The notes beneath the pieces are model-generated. The model saw only the letters and a list, made by a program, of their open reading frames with translations. It was not told where the DNA came from and made no database searches. A stretch of DNA of 54,357 nucleotides, taken from the NCBI RefSeq assembly GCF_003171715.1, contig NZ_QGHL01000013.1, positions 1 through 54,357 of the forward strand, read 5' to 3'. A program made the translations under genes and the position numbers. Position 1 is the stretch's first letter. Each line of letters opens with the position of its first letter. The DNA comes from Novosphingobium meiothermophilum. GTDB taxonomy: Bacteria > Pseudomonadota > Alphaproteobacteria > Sphingomonadales > Sphingomonadaceae. Shown piece after piece: positions 42,285-52,015 of this stretch.

Positions 42285-42602
42285 CTGTTGTCGCATCATG
42301 CCAGCTTCCCAGCTTTCCCAAGTAGGGCTTGCGGTGAACGGGAAAGGCAAGAGACCACCCGGGGGTGTAAGGGCTGTGGTCCCACCCGGTGGGGGTGGGA
42401 GTCTTTTGCCATTGGGTCTGGCTATCCCGAGTCATCTGACGCCATTTCAGAGCGAATCAGTCCTCTGCGTGCGCTTCACACCTAAGGGAGAGGCAGCGGG
42501 CGCAGCCATGTAGCAAAACCGCAACGTGGGAACGAATGTGGGAACACATCTCACCGGCCACCTAGAAAGTAGATGGAATTCAAGGCGTTAGATGTAGGTA
42601 AA
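42285..42602. other. Non-coding right end of island B
   Basis: No gene is supported in these 318 bases. They contain a C- and G-run-rich part (42355-42415) that could form a hairpin (GGTCCCACCC with GGGTGGGA), and the right-hand arm repeats at 42526-42545. Confidence 0.4.
42526..42545 (+). repeat. Candidate integrase arm sites, island B right
   Basis: GTGGGAAC at 42526-42533 and 42538-42545, direct and 12 bases apart, 57 bases from the att core. It mirrors the pair at 35866-35885. Confidence 0.65.
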
Positions 42603-42621
42603 TGGATGCCCCGCGAGGATT
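42603..42621 (+). repeat. Island B right attachment repeat (attR core, within tRNA-Gln)
   Basis: Identical to 35731-35749. It covers the CCA end, discriminator, acceptor strand and part of the T-arm of tRNA-Gln. Confidence 0.85.
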
Positions 42622-42676
42622 CGAACCTCGATAGACGGAATCAGAATCCGTAGTCTTGCCATTAGACGACGGGGCA
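42603..42676 (-). tRNA. tRNA-Gln (CTG)
   Basis: On the minus strand, acceptor TGCCCCG pairs with CGGGGCA. The anticodon stem-loop ACGGATTCTGATTCCGT carries CTG, and the T-arm is CGAGGTTCGAATCCTCG. CCA is encoded. The U1-A72 pair is typical of tRNA-Gln. It is the target of island B. Confidence 0.95.
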
Positions 42677-42837
42677 GTGTGGGGTGCGCAACTAGGCGGC
42701 AGGTCGGCCTGAGTCAAGCGGGTGAAGCGGCATTTTTGGGTTCCCGGCCTTGCGGGCGGAGCGTTGCGTCGCTAGCATTGCGGGCAAGTACCCGGCGGCA
42801 TCAGGCTGTGCGGGAAAACATAAGCGAATATGATACC

Positions 42838-44247
42838 ATGGCGGGTTCCATTCCGCCGGCCACTGGGCAAAGCAGTGGGCATGATGGCCGGCACGGCACA
42901 CGATTCGGCAGCAAGAAGGGGCAGCGCAAGAAGCCTCGCAAGCCGCGTGGCAAGGTCAGGAGCAACAGCCCCCCTCCAGAGCTGGTCGGCAAGGCCGTGC
43001 CGCCTCCATCGGGAAGTGGCGGCAAGAATACGGCAGGCAATACCCCAAGGGGCAGGGCTTCTGCGCGGGCCGGAACAGGGCCTGAAGCAAGCGCGCCGGG
43101 CAAACCGGCTTTTAGCGAACGTCCGGCTCCTGCCGAGAGTGCCCCGCTTTCAGGGCGCCCCTCCCTTTCGGATCATGCAGCGGGCTGGCCTGCGCAAAGC
43201 CGCAGCGGAACAGGCCATCGCCAGGCCTATGCCGCGATCGATCTGGGCACCAACAATTGCCGGTTGCTGATCGCGCGGCCTTCGGGCGAGCACTTCACCG
43301 TGATCGATGCGTTCAGCCGTGTGGTGCGGCTGGGCGAAGGTCTGGCGCAGACGGGGCGGCTTTCCGATGCCGCCATGGACAGGGCGCTGGCCGCGCTGCA
43401 CGTATGCGCCGACAAGCTGCGCAAGCGCAATGTCCACCTTGCCCGCTCGGTTGCGACCGAGGCCTGCCGCCGGGCCAGCAACGGACAGGCCTTCATCGAC
43501 CGGGTTCTGGCCGAAACCGGCATTCACCTGAACATCATCACCGCGCAGGAAGAGGCGCGGCTTGCCGTTCTGGGCTGCCATATCCTGCTGGAGCAGGGCA
43601 GCGGCCCGGCCATGATCTTCGACATCGGCGGCGGATCGACCGAGATGGTGCTGGTGGAAACCGGCGAGACCGTGCCGCGCATCCTTGACTGGCAATCGGT
43701 GCCATGGGGCGTGGTATCGCTTACTGAAAGCATAGGCCCGATCGCGGATGATCCGGCCGCGCGTGCGGCCGCCTATGCCGAAATGCGCCGCCGGGTGGAC
43801 GAAGGTTTCGCCGAGTTCGCGCAAAGGGTCACGCCGCTCAGAGGCAGCGCCACCGGCGATGGCGGTGGCATCCGTCTGCTGGGGACCAGTGGCACGGTGA
43901 CGACGCTGGCCAGCCTGCATCTTGCCCTGCCCCAGTATGACAGGCGTGCGGTCGACGGACTGGTGGTTCCGGCCGAGGCGATGCGCGACATCAGCAGGCG
44001 ACTTTCCGCCATGAGCCCGGCCGAGCGCGTGGCCCTGCCCTGCATCGGGCGGGAGCGTTCCGATCTGGTGGTGGCGGGCTGCGCGATCCTCGAATCGATT
44101 CTCGACATCTGGCCTGCGCGCCGTCTCGGCATTGCCGATCGGGGAATCCGCGAGGGCATCCTGCGCAGTCTCATGTCCATCGGTGCCGACCCGCGCGCGC
44201 CCAGACGCCCCCAAGGCCCGACAACGAACCGAACGGAAGCAGCATGA
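42838..44247 (+). CDS. Ppx/GppA family phosphatase with basic N-terminal extension
   Basis: Members hydrolyse polyphosphate or pppGpp. The catalytic part begins near residue 130 with YAAIDLGTNNCRLLIARPSG, then ATEACRRASNGQAFIDRV, the Glu-containing ITAQEEARLAVLGC, FDIGGGSTEMVLVE and LLGTSGTVTTLASLHL. It is about 340 residues, so it is the short form without the C-terminal HD-like domain. Residues 1-125 are low-complexity with many Lys, Arg, Pro and Gly (KKGQRKKPRKPRGKVRSNS). The start at ATG 42838 has no clear ribosome binding site. rlmE follows 13 bases later. Confidence 0.86.
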   Translation: MAGSIPPATGQSSGHDGRHGTRFGSKKGQRKKPRKPRGKVRSNSPPPELVGKAVPPPSGSGGKNTAGNTPRGRASARAGTGPEASAPGKPAFSERPAPAESAPLSGRPSLSDHAAGWPAQSRSGTGHRQAYAAIDLGTNNCRLLIARPSGEHFTVIDAFSRVVRLGEGLAQTGRLSDAAMDRALAALHVCADKLRKRNVHLARSVATEACRRASNGQAFIDRVLAETGIHLNIITAQEEARLAVLGCHILLEQGSGPAMIFDIGGGSTEMVLVETGETVPRILDWQSVPWGVVSLTESIGPIADDPAARAAAYAEMRRRVDEGFAEFAQRVTPLRGSATGDGGGIRLLGTSGTVTTLASLHLALPQYDRRAVDGLVVPAEAMRDISRRLSAMSPAERVALPCIGRERSDLVVAGCAILESILDIWPARRLGIADRGIREGILRSLMSIGADPRAPRRPQGPTTNRTEAA

Positions 44248-44260
44248 AGCGGGAAACAGC

Positions 44261-44929
44261 ATGAGCCGTTCGGGCAAGAACCCCGACGCGCGCCTGAAAA
44301 GCGCCAAGGGACGTTCGGCATCCTCGGTCCGCTGGCTTTCACGCCAGCTCAACGACCCCTACGTCAAGCAGGCCAAGGCCGAAGGCTGGCGTAGTCGCGC
44401 GGCATTCAAGCTCCTCGAACTCGACGAGAAGTTCGGCCTGCTCAAGGGAGCAAGGCGGGTGGTTGACCTTGGCATCGCGCCGGGCGGGTGGAGCCAAGTG
44501 GTGCGCCGAAAATCCCCCGCCGCAAAGATCGTGGGAATCGATCTGCTGCCGACTGAACCGATCGAGGGCGTGACCATCTTCCAGATGGACTTCATGGCCG
44601 ACGAAGCCCCGCAAGCCCTGCAGGACGCGCTCGACGGTCCGCCCGATCTGGTCATTTCCGACATGGCCGCCAATACCGTCGGGCACAAGCAGACCGATCA
44701 CCTGCGCACGATGGGCCTGGTGGAGACAGCGGTGGACTTTGCTGTCAACACGCTGGCGCCGGGCGGCGCCTTCGTGGCCAAGGTCTTTGCAGGCGGGACG
44801 GATGCGGAACTGCTGGCCATCCTCAAGAAGAACTTCGCCACCGTGAAGCACGCCAAGCCCCCCGCCAGCCGCAAGGATTCGTCCGAGTGGTATGTCATTG
44901 CGCAGGGGTTCAAGGGTCGGGCCAGCTGA
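44261..44929 (+). CDS. rlmE: 23S rRNA (uridine-2'-O-)-methyltransferase RlmE
   Basis: RlmE (FtsJ/RrmJ) methylates the ribose of U2552 in the 23S A loop. The 222-residue product has the family segments DPYVKQAKAEGWRSRAAFKL, the SAM-binding VVDLGIAPGGWSQV, LVISDMAANTVG, AFVAKVFAGG and the final SSEWYVIAQGFKG, so the K-D-K-E catalytic tetrad is complete. ATG 44261 follows GGGAAA. It is coupled with the ppx/gppA gene, and a bidirectional terminator separates it from the cytochrome gene. Confidence 0.94.
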   Translation: MSRSGKNPDARLKSAKGRSASSVRWLSRQLNDPYVKQAKAEGWRSRAAFKLLELDEKFGLLKGARRVVDLGIAPGGWSQVVRRKSPAAKIVGIDLLPTEPIEGVTIFQMDFMADEAPQALQDALDGPPDLVISDMAANTVGHKQTDHLRTMGLVETAVDFAVNTLAPGGAFVAKVFAGGTDAELLAILKKNFATVKHAKPPASRKDSSEWYVIAQGFKGRAS

Positions 44930-44943
44930 ACCGGCATAACGCG

Positions 44944-44978
44944 AAAAGGGCGCCCGAAGCTGGTTCGGACGCCCTTTC
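44944..44978. terminator. Bidirectional terminator between rlmE and cytochrome c gene
   Basis: AAAAGGGCGCCCGAA and TTCGGACGCCCTTT pair around GCTGG, with A- and T-runs on the outside. It ends both convergent transcripts. Confidence 0.8.
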
Positions 44979-44999
44979 GATGTTTCGTGCGGTCCCCGA

Positions 45000-45626
45000 T
45001 CAACCGGCGGCGGGGACTTCCGCGGCGGCTTCGCTGGCAGCGGCGCCTTCGGCTGCGGCATCGGCCGGAGCGGCCGCCGCAGGCGCGGCTTCCGCAGCAG
45101 GCAGCGGCAGGTTCGAGCCGAGCGAGTTGAGATAGAGGATCACGTTGGCACGGTCTTCGGCCTTGGCGAGACCGGCAAACGACATCTTGGTTCCGGCGGC
45201 GAATGCCTTGGGGTTCTTGAGCCACTCGTTCATGGTGGCAAAGTCCCAGTTTCCGCCCTTGCCGGCGAGATCGGCAGAATAGGCAAAACCGGCCGCGTGC
45301 TTGCCGATGGGCTTGCCGAGAATGCCCCAGAGGTTGGGACCGATGCCGTTGGCGCCGCCTTCGTTGCCGGTATGGCAGGCCTTGCACTTGGCAAACACGG
45401 CTTCGCCCTTGGCAACATCACCGGCGGCCAGAAGGTTGGGCAGCGGAAGTTCGGCTTCACCGCCCGCGGCGGCTTCTTCCTCGACGCCTTCGATCGGGTA
45501 TCCCATCTTTTCGGGGCGATGCGCCTTGTCGGCAAGGAAGTAGTGACCGGAAAGACTGGACAGGCCCAGAGCCACGATGCCTCCGAACAAGGTCCATCCG
45601 GCGATGGTATTGAAACGATCGTCCAT
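45000..45626 (-). CDS. Membrane-anchored class I cytochrome c
   Basis: The 208-residue product has an uncleaved N-terminal membrane anchor (about 9-31), a Glu/Ala linker and a cytochrome c fold. The heme site is CKACH (Cys81, Cys84, His85) and the distal ligand is Met148 (TKMSFAG). It resembles CycM/c552-type electron carriers between the bc1 complex and terminal oxidase. The last 45 residues are an alanine-rich tail (AAPAAAAPADAAAEGAAASE), probably disordered. Confidence 0.9.
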   Translation of the reverse strand: MDDRFNTIAGWTLFGGIVALGLSSLSGHYFLADKAHRPEKMGYPIEGVEEEAAAGGEAELPLPNLLAAGDVAKGEAVFAKCKACHTGNEGGANGIGPNLWGILGKPIGKHAAGFAYSADLAGKGGNWDFATMNEWLKNPKAFAAGTKMSFAGLAKAEDRANVILYLNSLGSNLPLPAAEAAPAAAAPADAAAEGAAASEAAAEVPAAG

Positions 45627-45793
45627 TTAAGAGCCCCATTGGCGCACGCCGACCCAATGCCAGCACCCGCGCGAGTTCGGGCACGCTCTAGTCAGCGCCA
45701 TGCCGCAGCGCAAGATGATTTGACACCCAAAAAGCCCACAAAAAAGTCTTGTCACTTGCCCGCAAGCACCGAGCAGCCTAACGCGCGCAGACC

Positions 45794-46684
45794 ATGCAAA
45801 GCTACCCCGCCCCCGCCCTTGCCCTTGTCGAGAAGATGGCTGCCGAGGCCGCTGCCGATCCGGCGCGGGCGGTTGCGTTTCAGGGCGCGCCGGGGGCCAA
45901 TTCGCACCGCGCGGCGATGGAAGCCTTGCCGGGATGCCTGCCGCTGCCCTGCTTCTCGTTCGAGGATGCGCTCGATGCGGTCAAGGAAGGCCGCGCCGGA
46001 TGCGCGATCATTCCGATCGAAAACTCGCAGCACGGGCGCGTGGCCGACATCCACTTCCTGCTGCCGGAAAGCGGTCTGTCCATCGTGGGCGAGCATTTTC
46101 TGGAGATTCACGCCGCCCTTATGGCGCTGGGCGATGGCCCCTTCACCGCAGCCTACAGCCATCCGCAGGCCCTTGGCCAATCGCGCTTCTATCTGCGCGA
46201 GCGCGGGATCGTGCCGATGAGCCATGCCGATACGGCAGGAGCGGCGGCCTATGTCGCCGAACTGGGCGATCCGCAAGTGGCGGCGCTTGCCCCGCGCATC
46301 GCGGCCGAACTTTACGGCCTGAAGGTGATCGAGGACAACGTCGAGGACGCGCACGACAACACCACGCGCTTCGTGATCCTTTCAAGAACCCCGCGCGATC
46401 CGGCCACCATCAGCGGCCCGGCGATGACGACGTTTGTCTTCGAGGTGCGCAACATTCCCGCCGCGCTCTACAAGGCGCTGGGCGGCTTTGCCACCAACGG
46501 CGTCAACATGACAAAGCTGGAAAGCTACCAGCGCGGCGCAAGCTTTGCCGCCACGGCCTTCTATGCCGATATCGTGGGCGCGCCGGGCGAGCGTGCGGTG
46601 GATCTGGCCTTCGAGGAACTGGGCTTCTTCGCCAAGGATCTGCGCATGCTCGGCACCTATCCGATGGAGCGAATCAGGGGATAG
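45794..46684 (+). CDS. pheA: Prephenate dehydratase
   Basis: This enzyme makes phenylpyruvate from prephenate. The 296-residue monofunctional type has the catalytic domain (VAFQGAPGANSHRAA, AIIPIENSQHGRVADIHFLL, DNTTRFVILSR with the Thr-Arg-Phe motif). A C-terminal ACT domain (TFVFEVRNIPAALYKALGGF, MTKLESYQRG) binds phenylalanine for feedback control. No chorismate mutase domain is fused. The motif reads ESYQ where enteric enzymes have ESRP. Confidence 0.95.
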   Translation: MQSYPAPALALVEKMAAEAAADPARAVAFQGAPGANSHRAAMEALPGCLPLPCFSFEDALDAVKEGRAGCAIIPIENSQHGRVADIHFLLPESGLSIVGEHFLEIHAALMALGDGPFTAAYSHPQALGQSRFYLRERGIVPMSHADTAGAAAYVAELGDPQVAALAPRIAAELYGLKVIEDNVEDAHDNTTRFVILSRTPRDPATISGPAMTTFVFEVRNIPAALYKALGGFATNGVNMTKLESYQRGASFAATAFYADIVGAPGERAVDLAFEELGFFAKDLRMLGTYPMERIRG

Positions 46685-46739
46685 CGCCCCGGATGCAACA
46701 GCACTTGCCCGCCTGCCGGAGCCGTGCAAGGTTGCGAGC

Positions 46740-47402
46740 GTGACGGCACCGCAGGCGGCAACTTCGGCAGGCGATGAGGCTGCGGCGGCAGATGCCGCGT
46801 GGCGGGCAATGCGCGAAGCCGGCGATATCCAGTTTGCCCCGCTTGCCCCTGATCCCCCGCGCGACCCCTCTCCCTGGCTCAAGTCGCTGGGCGAGTTTCT
46901 GGAGTGGCTGCTTTCGCCGCTGGGCCGCGTTCTGGGGGAAAGCTGGAGCCTGATCGAAAGGCTGCTGCTTGTGGCGGCGGCACTGGCGCTTGTCTGGCTG
47001 GTCTGGATGCTGGTCTGGCCGCTGTGGAAGGCACGCAAGGCCCGCCGCGCCGCCTCCGCGCCCAACGCACCACCTGCGCACGTAGAAGCCGTCGCCTTGC
47101 TCGAAGATGCCGACCGGCTGGCCGCGCAAGGCTTGTTTGCCGAAGCCGCGCACCTGCTTTTGCGGCGCAGCGTGGGGCAGATTGCCAGCGCCCGGCCCGA
47201 CTGGCTCAGCCCGGCCAGCACCGCGCGCGAGATCGGCGCGCTGAACGGCCTTCCGGATGGCGCACGCACCGCCTTTGCCACGATTGCCGGGCTGGTTGAA
47301 CGCGCGCGCTATGCCCTTCGCCCGCTCGATGCCGAAGACTGGCAAGCCGCCCGCGCCGCCTATGCCAGCTTCGCGCAAGTGCCGCTGGACCTGCCCCGAT
47401 GA
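46740..47402 (+). CDS. DUF4129 domain membrane protein, first gene of MoxR operon
   Basis: GTG 46740 with AAGG eight bases upstream gives 220 residues. One membrane segment (about 75-100, LIERLLLVAAALALVWLVWM) is followed by a cytoplasmic DUF4129 domain (EAVALLEDADRLAAQGLFAE AAHLLLRRSV, TAREIGALNGLP, YALRPLDAEDW). It overlaps the next gene by four bases and starts the six-gene run to 52998. In such operons the DUF4129 protein is a membrane partner of the MoxR ATPase group. Confidence 0.8.
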   Translation: MTAPQAATSAGDEAAAADAAWRAMREAGDIQFAPLAPDPPRDPSPWLKSLGEFLEWLLSPLGRVLGESWSLIERLLLVAAALALVWLVWMLVWPLWKARKARRAASAPNAPPAHVEAVALLEDADRLAAQGLFAEAAHLLLRRSVGQIASARPDWLSPASTAREIGALNGLPDGARTAFATIAGLVERARYALRPLDAEDWQAARAAYASFAQVPLDLPR

Positions 47403-48666
47403 GCGCAGCGCCAGCCCCCTTTTCGCGCGGGACCGTGATCGGCATCCTGCTGGCAGGGGCGCTTGCCTTCGTGGCAGTGCTGTGGATGCTGGGCACCGAC
47501 AGCGGCGGCAGCGGCAATGACGGCGGCGGACATGTCGGCGGCAAGGGGCTTAACGGCTTTGCCGGGCTTGCCCGCATGCTGGAAAACGAAGGTCTGGCGG
47601 TGCAGCGCCTGCGCAACCGGCAGGCGGCAGAAGGATTTGCCGGTCTCCTCATCCTCACCCCGCCGCCGGGGGCCGACGGCGCCGACATCGCCAAGCTGGT
47701 GGAGGCGCGGCGCCTGACCGGGCCGACCCTTGTCGTTGCGCCCAAATGGTTTGCCGTGCCGCTCAACGCGGCCAAGGCAAAGCGCGGATGGACGCAGCTT
47801 GCCGGAACAGCAGCGCCCCGGTGGCAGGGCTTTGCCGACAGCGTGAGCGTGGAGATCGGCAATGGCACATCCCCGCCCGCCGATGGCTGGCGCGCAGGAA
47901 CAAGGCGCGGCAGGCTGCCCGATGACCGGCAGGTCGAAAGCGGATCGGGCAATGGGCTTGTCCCCATCGTTCGCACAGGCAGCGGCAAGGTGCTGGCGGC
48001 ATGGCTTGATGATGGCGGCCGCTATCCCGCGCTTGCCGGGCTCAATCCCGGCCGAGGAGAGGAAATTGGCGAACCTTACCCGGTCGTGCTGGTGTTCGAG
48101 CCGGACCTTCTCGACAACTGGGGGCTGGCCGACCGGGGCACGGCCATGCTCGCGCGTGATCTGGTGCTGGCCGCCGCCGGAGACCGCACCCGCGCAATTG
48201 CCTTCGACATGACCTTCAACGGCTTTGGCGCAAGGCGAAACCTGCTGACGCTGGCGTTCGAGCCGCCGTTCCTTGCGGCCACGCTGTGCCTGCTGCTGGC
48301 GGCACTGGCGGTGGCGTGGCGCGCACTCAACCGGTTCGGCCCTGCTCTGGTGCCGGAAGCGGAAATCGCCAGCGGCAAGGCGGCGCTGGTTGCCTCCAGT
48401 GCCGGTCTCATTCGTCGCACGGGCCGGTTGCATCTGGTCGGCCGCCCCTATGCCGATGCCATGCGCGACCGGCTGGCCCTGCTGCTGGGGCTGCCCAAAG
48501 TGCCGTCGGCGCAGGAGACCGAGCGCCTGATCGATGCCGCGCTGCTTCGCCATGGCTGGCAGGGTGGCAGCTTTTCGGCAACGGCCGCAGCGCTGCGCGG
48601 CGCACGCAACCCCCACGAGATAACGCGGCGGGCGCTCGCCCTCCAGCAGATGGAAAGGCACCTGAA

Positions 48667-48670
<4 letters not shown>
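47399..48670 (+). CDS. DUF4350 domain membrane protein
   Basis: The 423-residue product overlaps its neighbours on both sides by four bases. It has an N-terminal membrane segment ([19 protein letters not shown]) and the DUF4350 domain ([39 protein letters not shown]). A second membrane segment near residue 290 ([19 protein letters not shown]) and a helical tail follow. DUF4350 resembles a GATase-like fold without catalytic residues. It is probably part of the same membrane complex as the MoxR and DUF58 proteins. Confidence 0.82.
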
Positions 48671-49640
<970 letters not shown>

Positions 49641-49644
<4 letters not shown>

Positions 49645-50969
49645 ACCGGATGCCCGCCCTGCTGCCCAGCAGACGCGCGGTGCTGCTGCTTGCCGGCCTT
49701 GCACCGGCAGCGTTGATTTTGGCTGCGGCGGTGCCCGGCGCATGGATCGCAGCGCCCGCCATGGGCGCGGCGCTGCTGGTGCTGATCGTGCTGGATGGCC
49801 TGTTTGCAGGACCGGCGGAGAACCTGCGCGTGATCGCGCCGGGCGATGCCGAAGTGGGCGAAGCGGCACGGCTTGTCATACTGGCCGATCTGACACGGGG
49901 CACTTCCCGCACGGTCGCAAGGGCCGCGCTGGAATGCGATCCGCGCCTTGCCGCCGGCGGCCGCGTGGCCTTGCCGCTGGTCTTTGCCGACGGGGCATGG
50001 AGCGGCACCGCCGATCTGGTCCCGCTGCGGCGGGGCACCGGCACGATTGCCCGCGTATGGCTGCGCTGGTCCGGGCCACTTGGTCTTGCCCACCGGCAAA
50101 CCAGCCGCCTGCTTGATCTTGCGGTGCGGGTCTGGCCCAATATCGCGCCCGTGCGCAGCCCGGCGCTCCAGATCTTCCTGCGCGATGCCCAGTTCGGGCT
50201 GATCGCCCGGCGCATTCGCGGCGAGGGCACCCAGTTCGAAGCGCTGGCAGAATACGAACCCGGCATGGATCGGCGGCGGATAGACTGGAAAAGCTCGGCC
50301 CGCCATGCCCGGCTCTATGCAAAGGAATACGAAGTCGAGCGCAACAACCAGATCGTCTTCGCCTTCGATTGCGGGCAGGCGATGTGCGAGCCGATCGAGG
50401 GCCTGCCCCGCATCGACCGCGCGGTGACGGCCGCGCTCACCACCGCCTATGTTGCACTCAAGGCCCATGACAGGGTTGCGCTGTTCGGCTTTGCTGCAAG
50501 GCCCGAAGTGGCAACGCCCTTCGTTGGCTCAAGCCGCGATTTCTTTCGCCTGCAACGCGCCGCAGCCGGCCTTGACTATCATCACGGCGAGGCGAACTTC
50601 ACGCTTGGGTTTTCCACGCTTGCCGCGCGGCTCCAGCGCCGCTCGCTGATCGTGCTCTTTTCCGATTTCACCGATCCGACCAGCGCCGAACTGATGGTCG
50701 AGAACGTGGGCAGACTGATGGAACGGCATCTGGTGCTCTTCGTGGTGATGCACGATGCGGAACTGGGCGCCATCGCAGCGGCACCGGCCACCAGCCTCCA
50801 GGCGGCGGCAGAGGCCGTCACGGCCAGCACCCTGATGCGCGAACGCGCGCTTGTGCTGCAACGCCTGCGCCATCTGGGGGTGCGCGTGCTTGAGGCCCGG
50901 CACGACCAGATCGGCACGCGGCTGCTCGACAGCTATCTGGCCATCAAGCGTCGGGGAAGCATCGGATGA
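49641..50969 (+). CDS. DUF58 domain protein
   Basis: The 442-residue product starts at TTG 49641, overlapping the moxR stop as TTGA. Two hydrophobic segments lie in the first 60 residues ([20 protein letters not shown]). A beta-rich part follows, then the DUF58 signature [44 protein letters not shown]-like region comes after it ([26 protein letters not shown]). It is a likely substrate or partner of the MoxR ATPase at the membrane. Confidence 0.9.
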
Positions 50970-52015
50970 GCGCCCCGCCCCTCACCCTTGCCGCGCGGAT
51001 CGGCGGCTGGTTTGCCCGCCCCTCTGAACAGGCGGGGCTGCGATCCGACCGGTTCCGGCTTGAACGCGAGGCGGACTGGAAGCGGCTCGAAGCCATCGTC
51101 CAGCACATGGAGGCCGGGCGCACCCGGCGCCTGTCGGATGCGGACCTGCTTGCCCTGCCCGCGCTCTATCGCACTGCTGCATCCAGTCTGGCCATTGCCC
51201 GCGAAACCTCGCTCGATGCAGCCCTGATCGCCTATCTCGAAGCCCTGACGCAGCGGGCCTGGCTGCTCGTCTATGGGCCGCGCGCATCCTTGTGGTCATG
51301 GTTCAAGGGCTTCATCGGCGGCGGGTTGAGCGCAAGCGTGCGCGCCATGGGCACCGAACTGCTCATCGCGCTGGCGCTGATGGTTGCGGGCACGGCGGCT
51401 GGCTGGCTGCTCGTCGCGGCAAACCCGGAATGGTATTATGCCCTCGTGCCCGGCAGCTTTGCCGATGAGCGTGTGCCCGGTGCCAGCCGCGCGGTGCTCG
51501 AACGCACGCTTTTCGGCAATCAGGATCAGGGCGGGATGGGCGTGTTTGCCGCCAGCCTGTTCAGCAACAACGCGCAGGTCTCGATCCTGTGCTTTGCCCT
51601 GGGCTTTGCCTTCGGCCTGCCCACAATGCTGCTGCTGGTCCACAATACCGCGCTGCTGGGCGCGCTGCTGTGGCTCTATCATGGGCAGGGGCTGCTGCTT
51701 GACCTCATCGGCTGGCTTTCCATCCACGGCACGACCGAACTCTTCGCCATCCTTCTGGCAGGCGCTGCGGGCCTTCACATCGGCCGCGCCATGGCCTTTC
51801 CCGGCACCATGGCCGTGCTGGATGCCGCAGCTGCCGCCGGGCGACGCTCGGCCCAGGTCATGGCCGGTGTCGTGCTGATGCTGGTCATGGCCGCTGTGCT
51901 CGAAGGCTTTGCCCGGCAACTGGTCGATTCAACGCCATCGCGCCTTGGCGTGGGGGGATCGATGCTGGTGCTGTGGTGCGCCTATTTCTTTGCCTTCCGG
52001 CGCAGCGGCAAATGA
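50966..52015 (+). CDS. SpoIIM/stage II sporulation M-like membrane protein
   Basis: The 349-residue protein starts at ATG 50966, overlapping the previous stop by four bases. A helical cytoplasmic N-terminal part (about 1-110) precedes five or more membrane segments (ELLIALALMVAGTAAGWLLV, VSILCFALGFAFGLPTMLLL, TTELFAILLAGAAGLHIGRA, VMAGVVLMLVMAAVLEGF). The family name comes from sporulation, but this organism does not sporulate. Here it is a structural member of the MoxR operon. Confidence 0.86.
   Translation: MSAPPLTLAARIGGWFARPSEQAGLRSDRFRLEREADWKRLEAIVQHMEAGRTRRLSDADLLALPALYRTAASSLAIARETSLDAALIAYLEALTQRAWLLVYGPRASLWSWFKGFIGGGLSASVRAMGTELLIALALMVAGTAAGWLLVAANPEWYYALVPGSFADERVPGASRAVLERTLFGNQDQGGMGVFAASLFSNNAQVSILCFALGFAFGLPTMLLLVHNTALLGALLWLYHGQGLLLDLIGWLSIHGTTELFAILLAGAAGLHIGRAMAFPGTMAVLDAAAAAGRRSAQVMAGVVLMLVMAAVLEGFARQLVDSTPSRLGVGGSMLVLWCAYFFAFRRSGK

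Larger units (their letters stand above)
35731..42621. mobile_element. Genomic island B, inserted at tRNA-Gln (about 6.9 kb)
   Basis: The 19-base sequence TGGATGCCCCGCGAGGATT occurs at 35731-35749 and 42603-42621, the second copy being the 3' end of tRNA-Gln. A P4-type integrase lies next to the left copy. Inside are an AlpA-like protein, a primase-polymerase/DUF3987 protein, a lipoprotein, a zinc/HTH protein and two unknown genes, but no capsid, tail or conjugation genes. This composition is that of a phage-satellite-like or replicating integrative element. Boundaries are well supported; the life style is inference. Confidence 0.87.
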
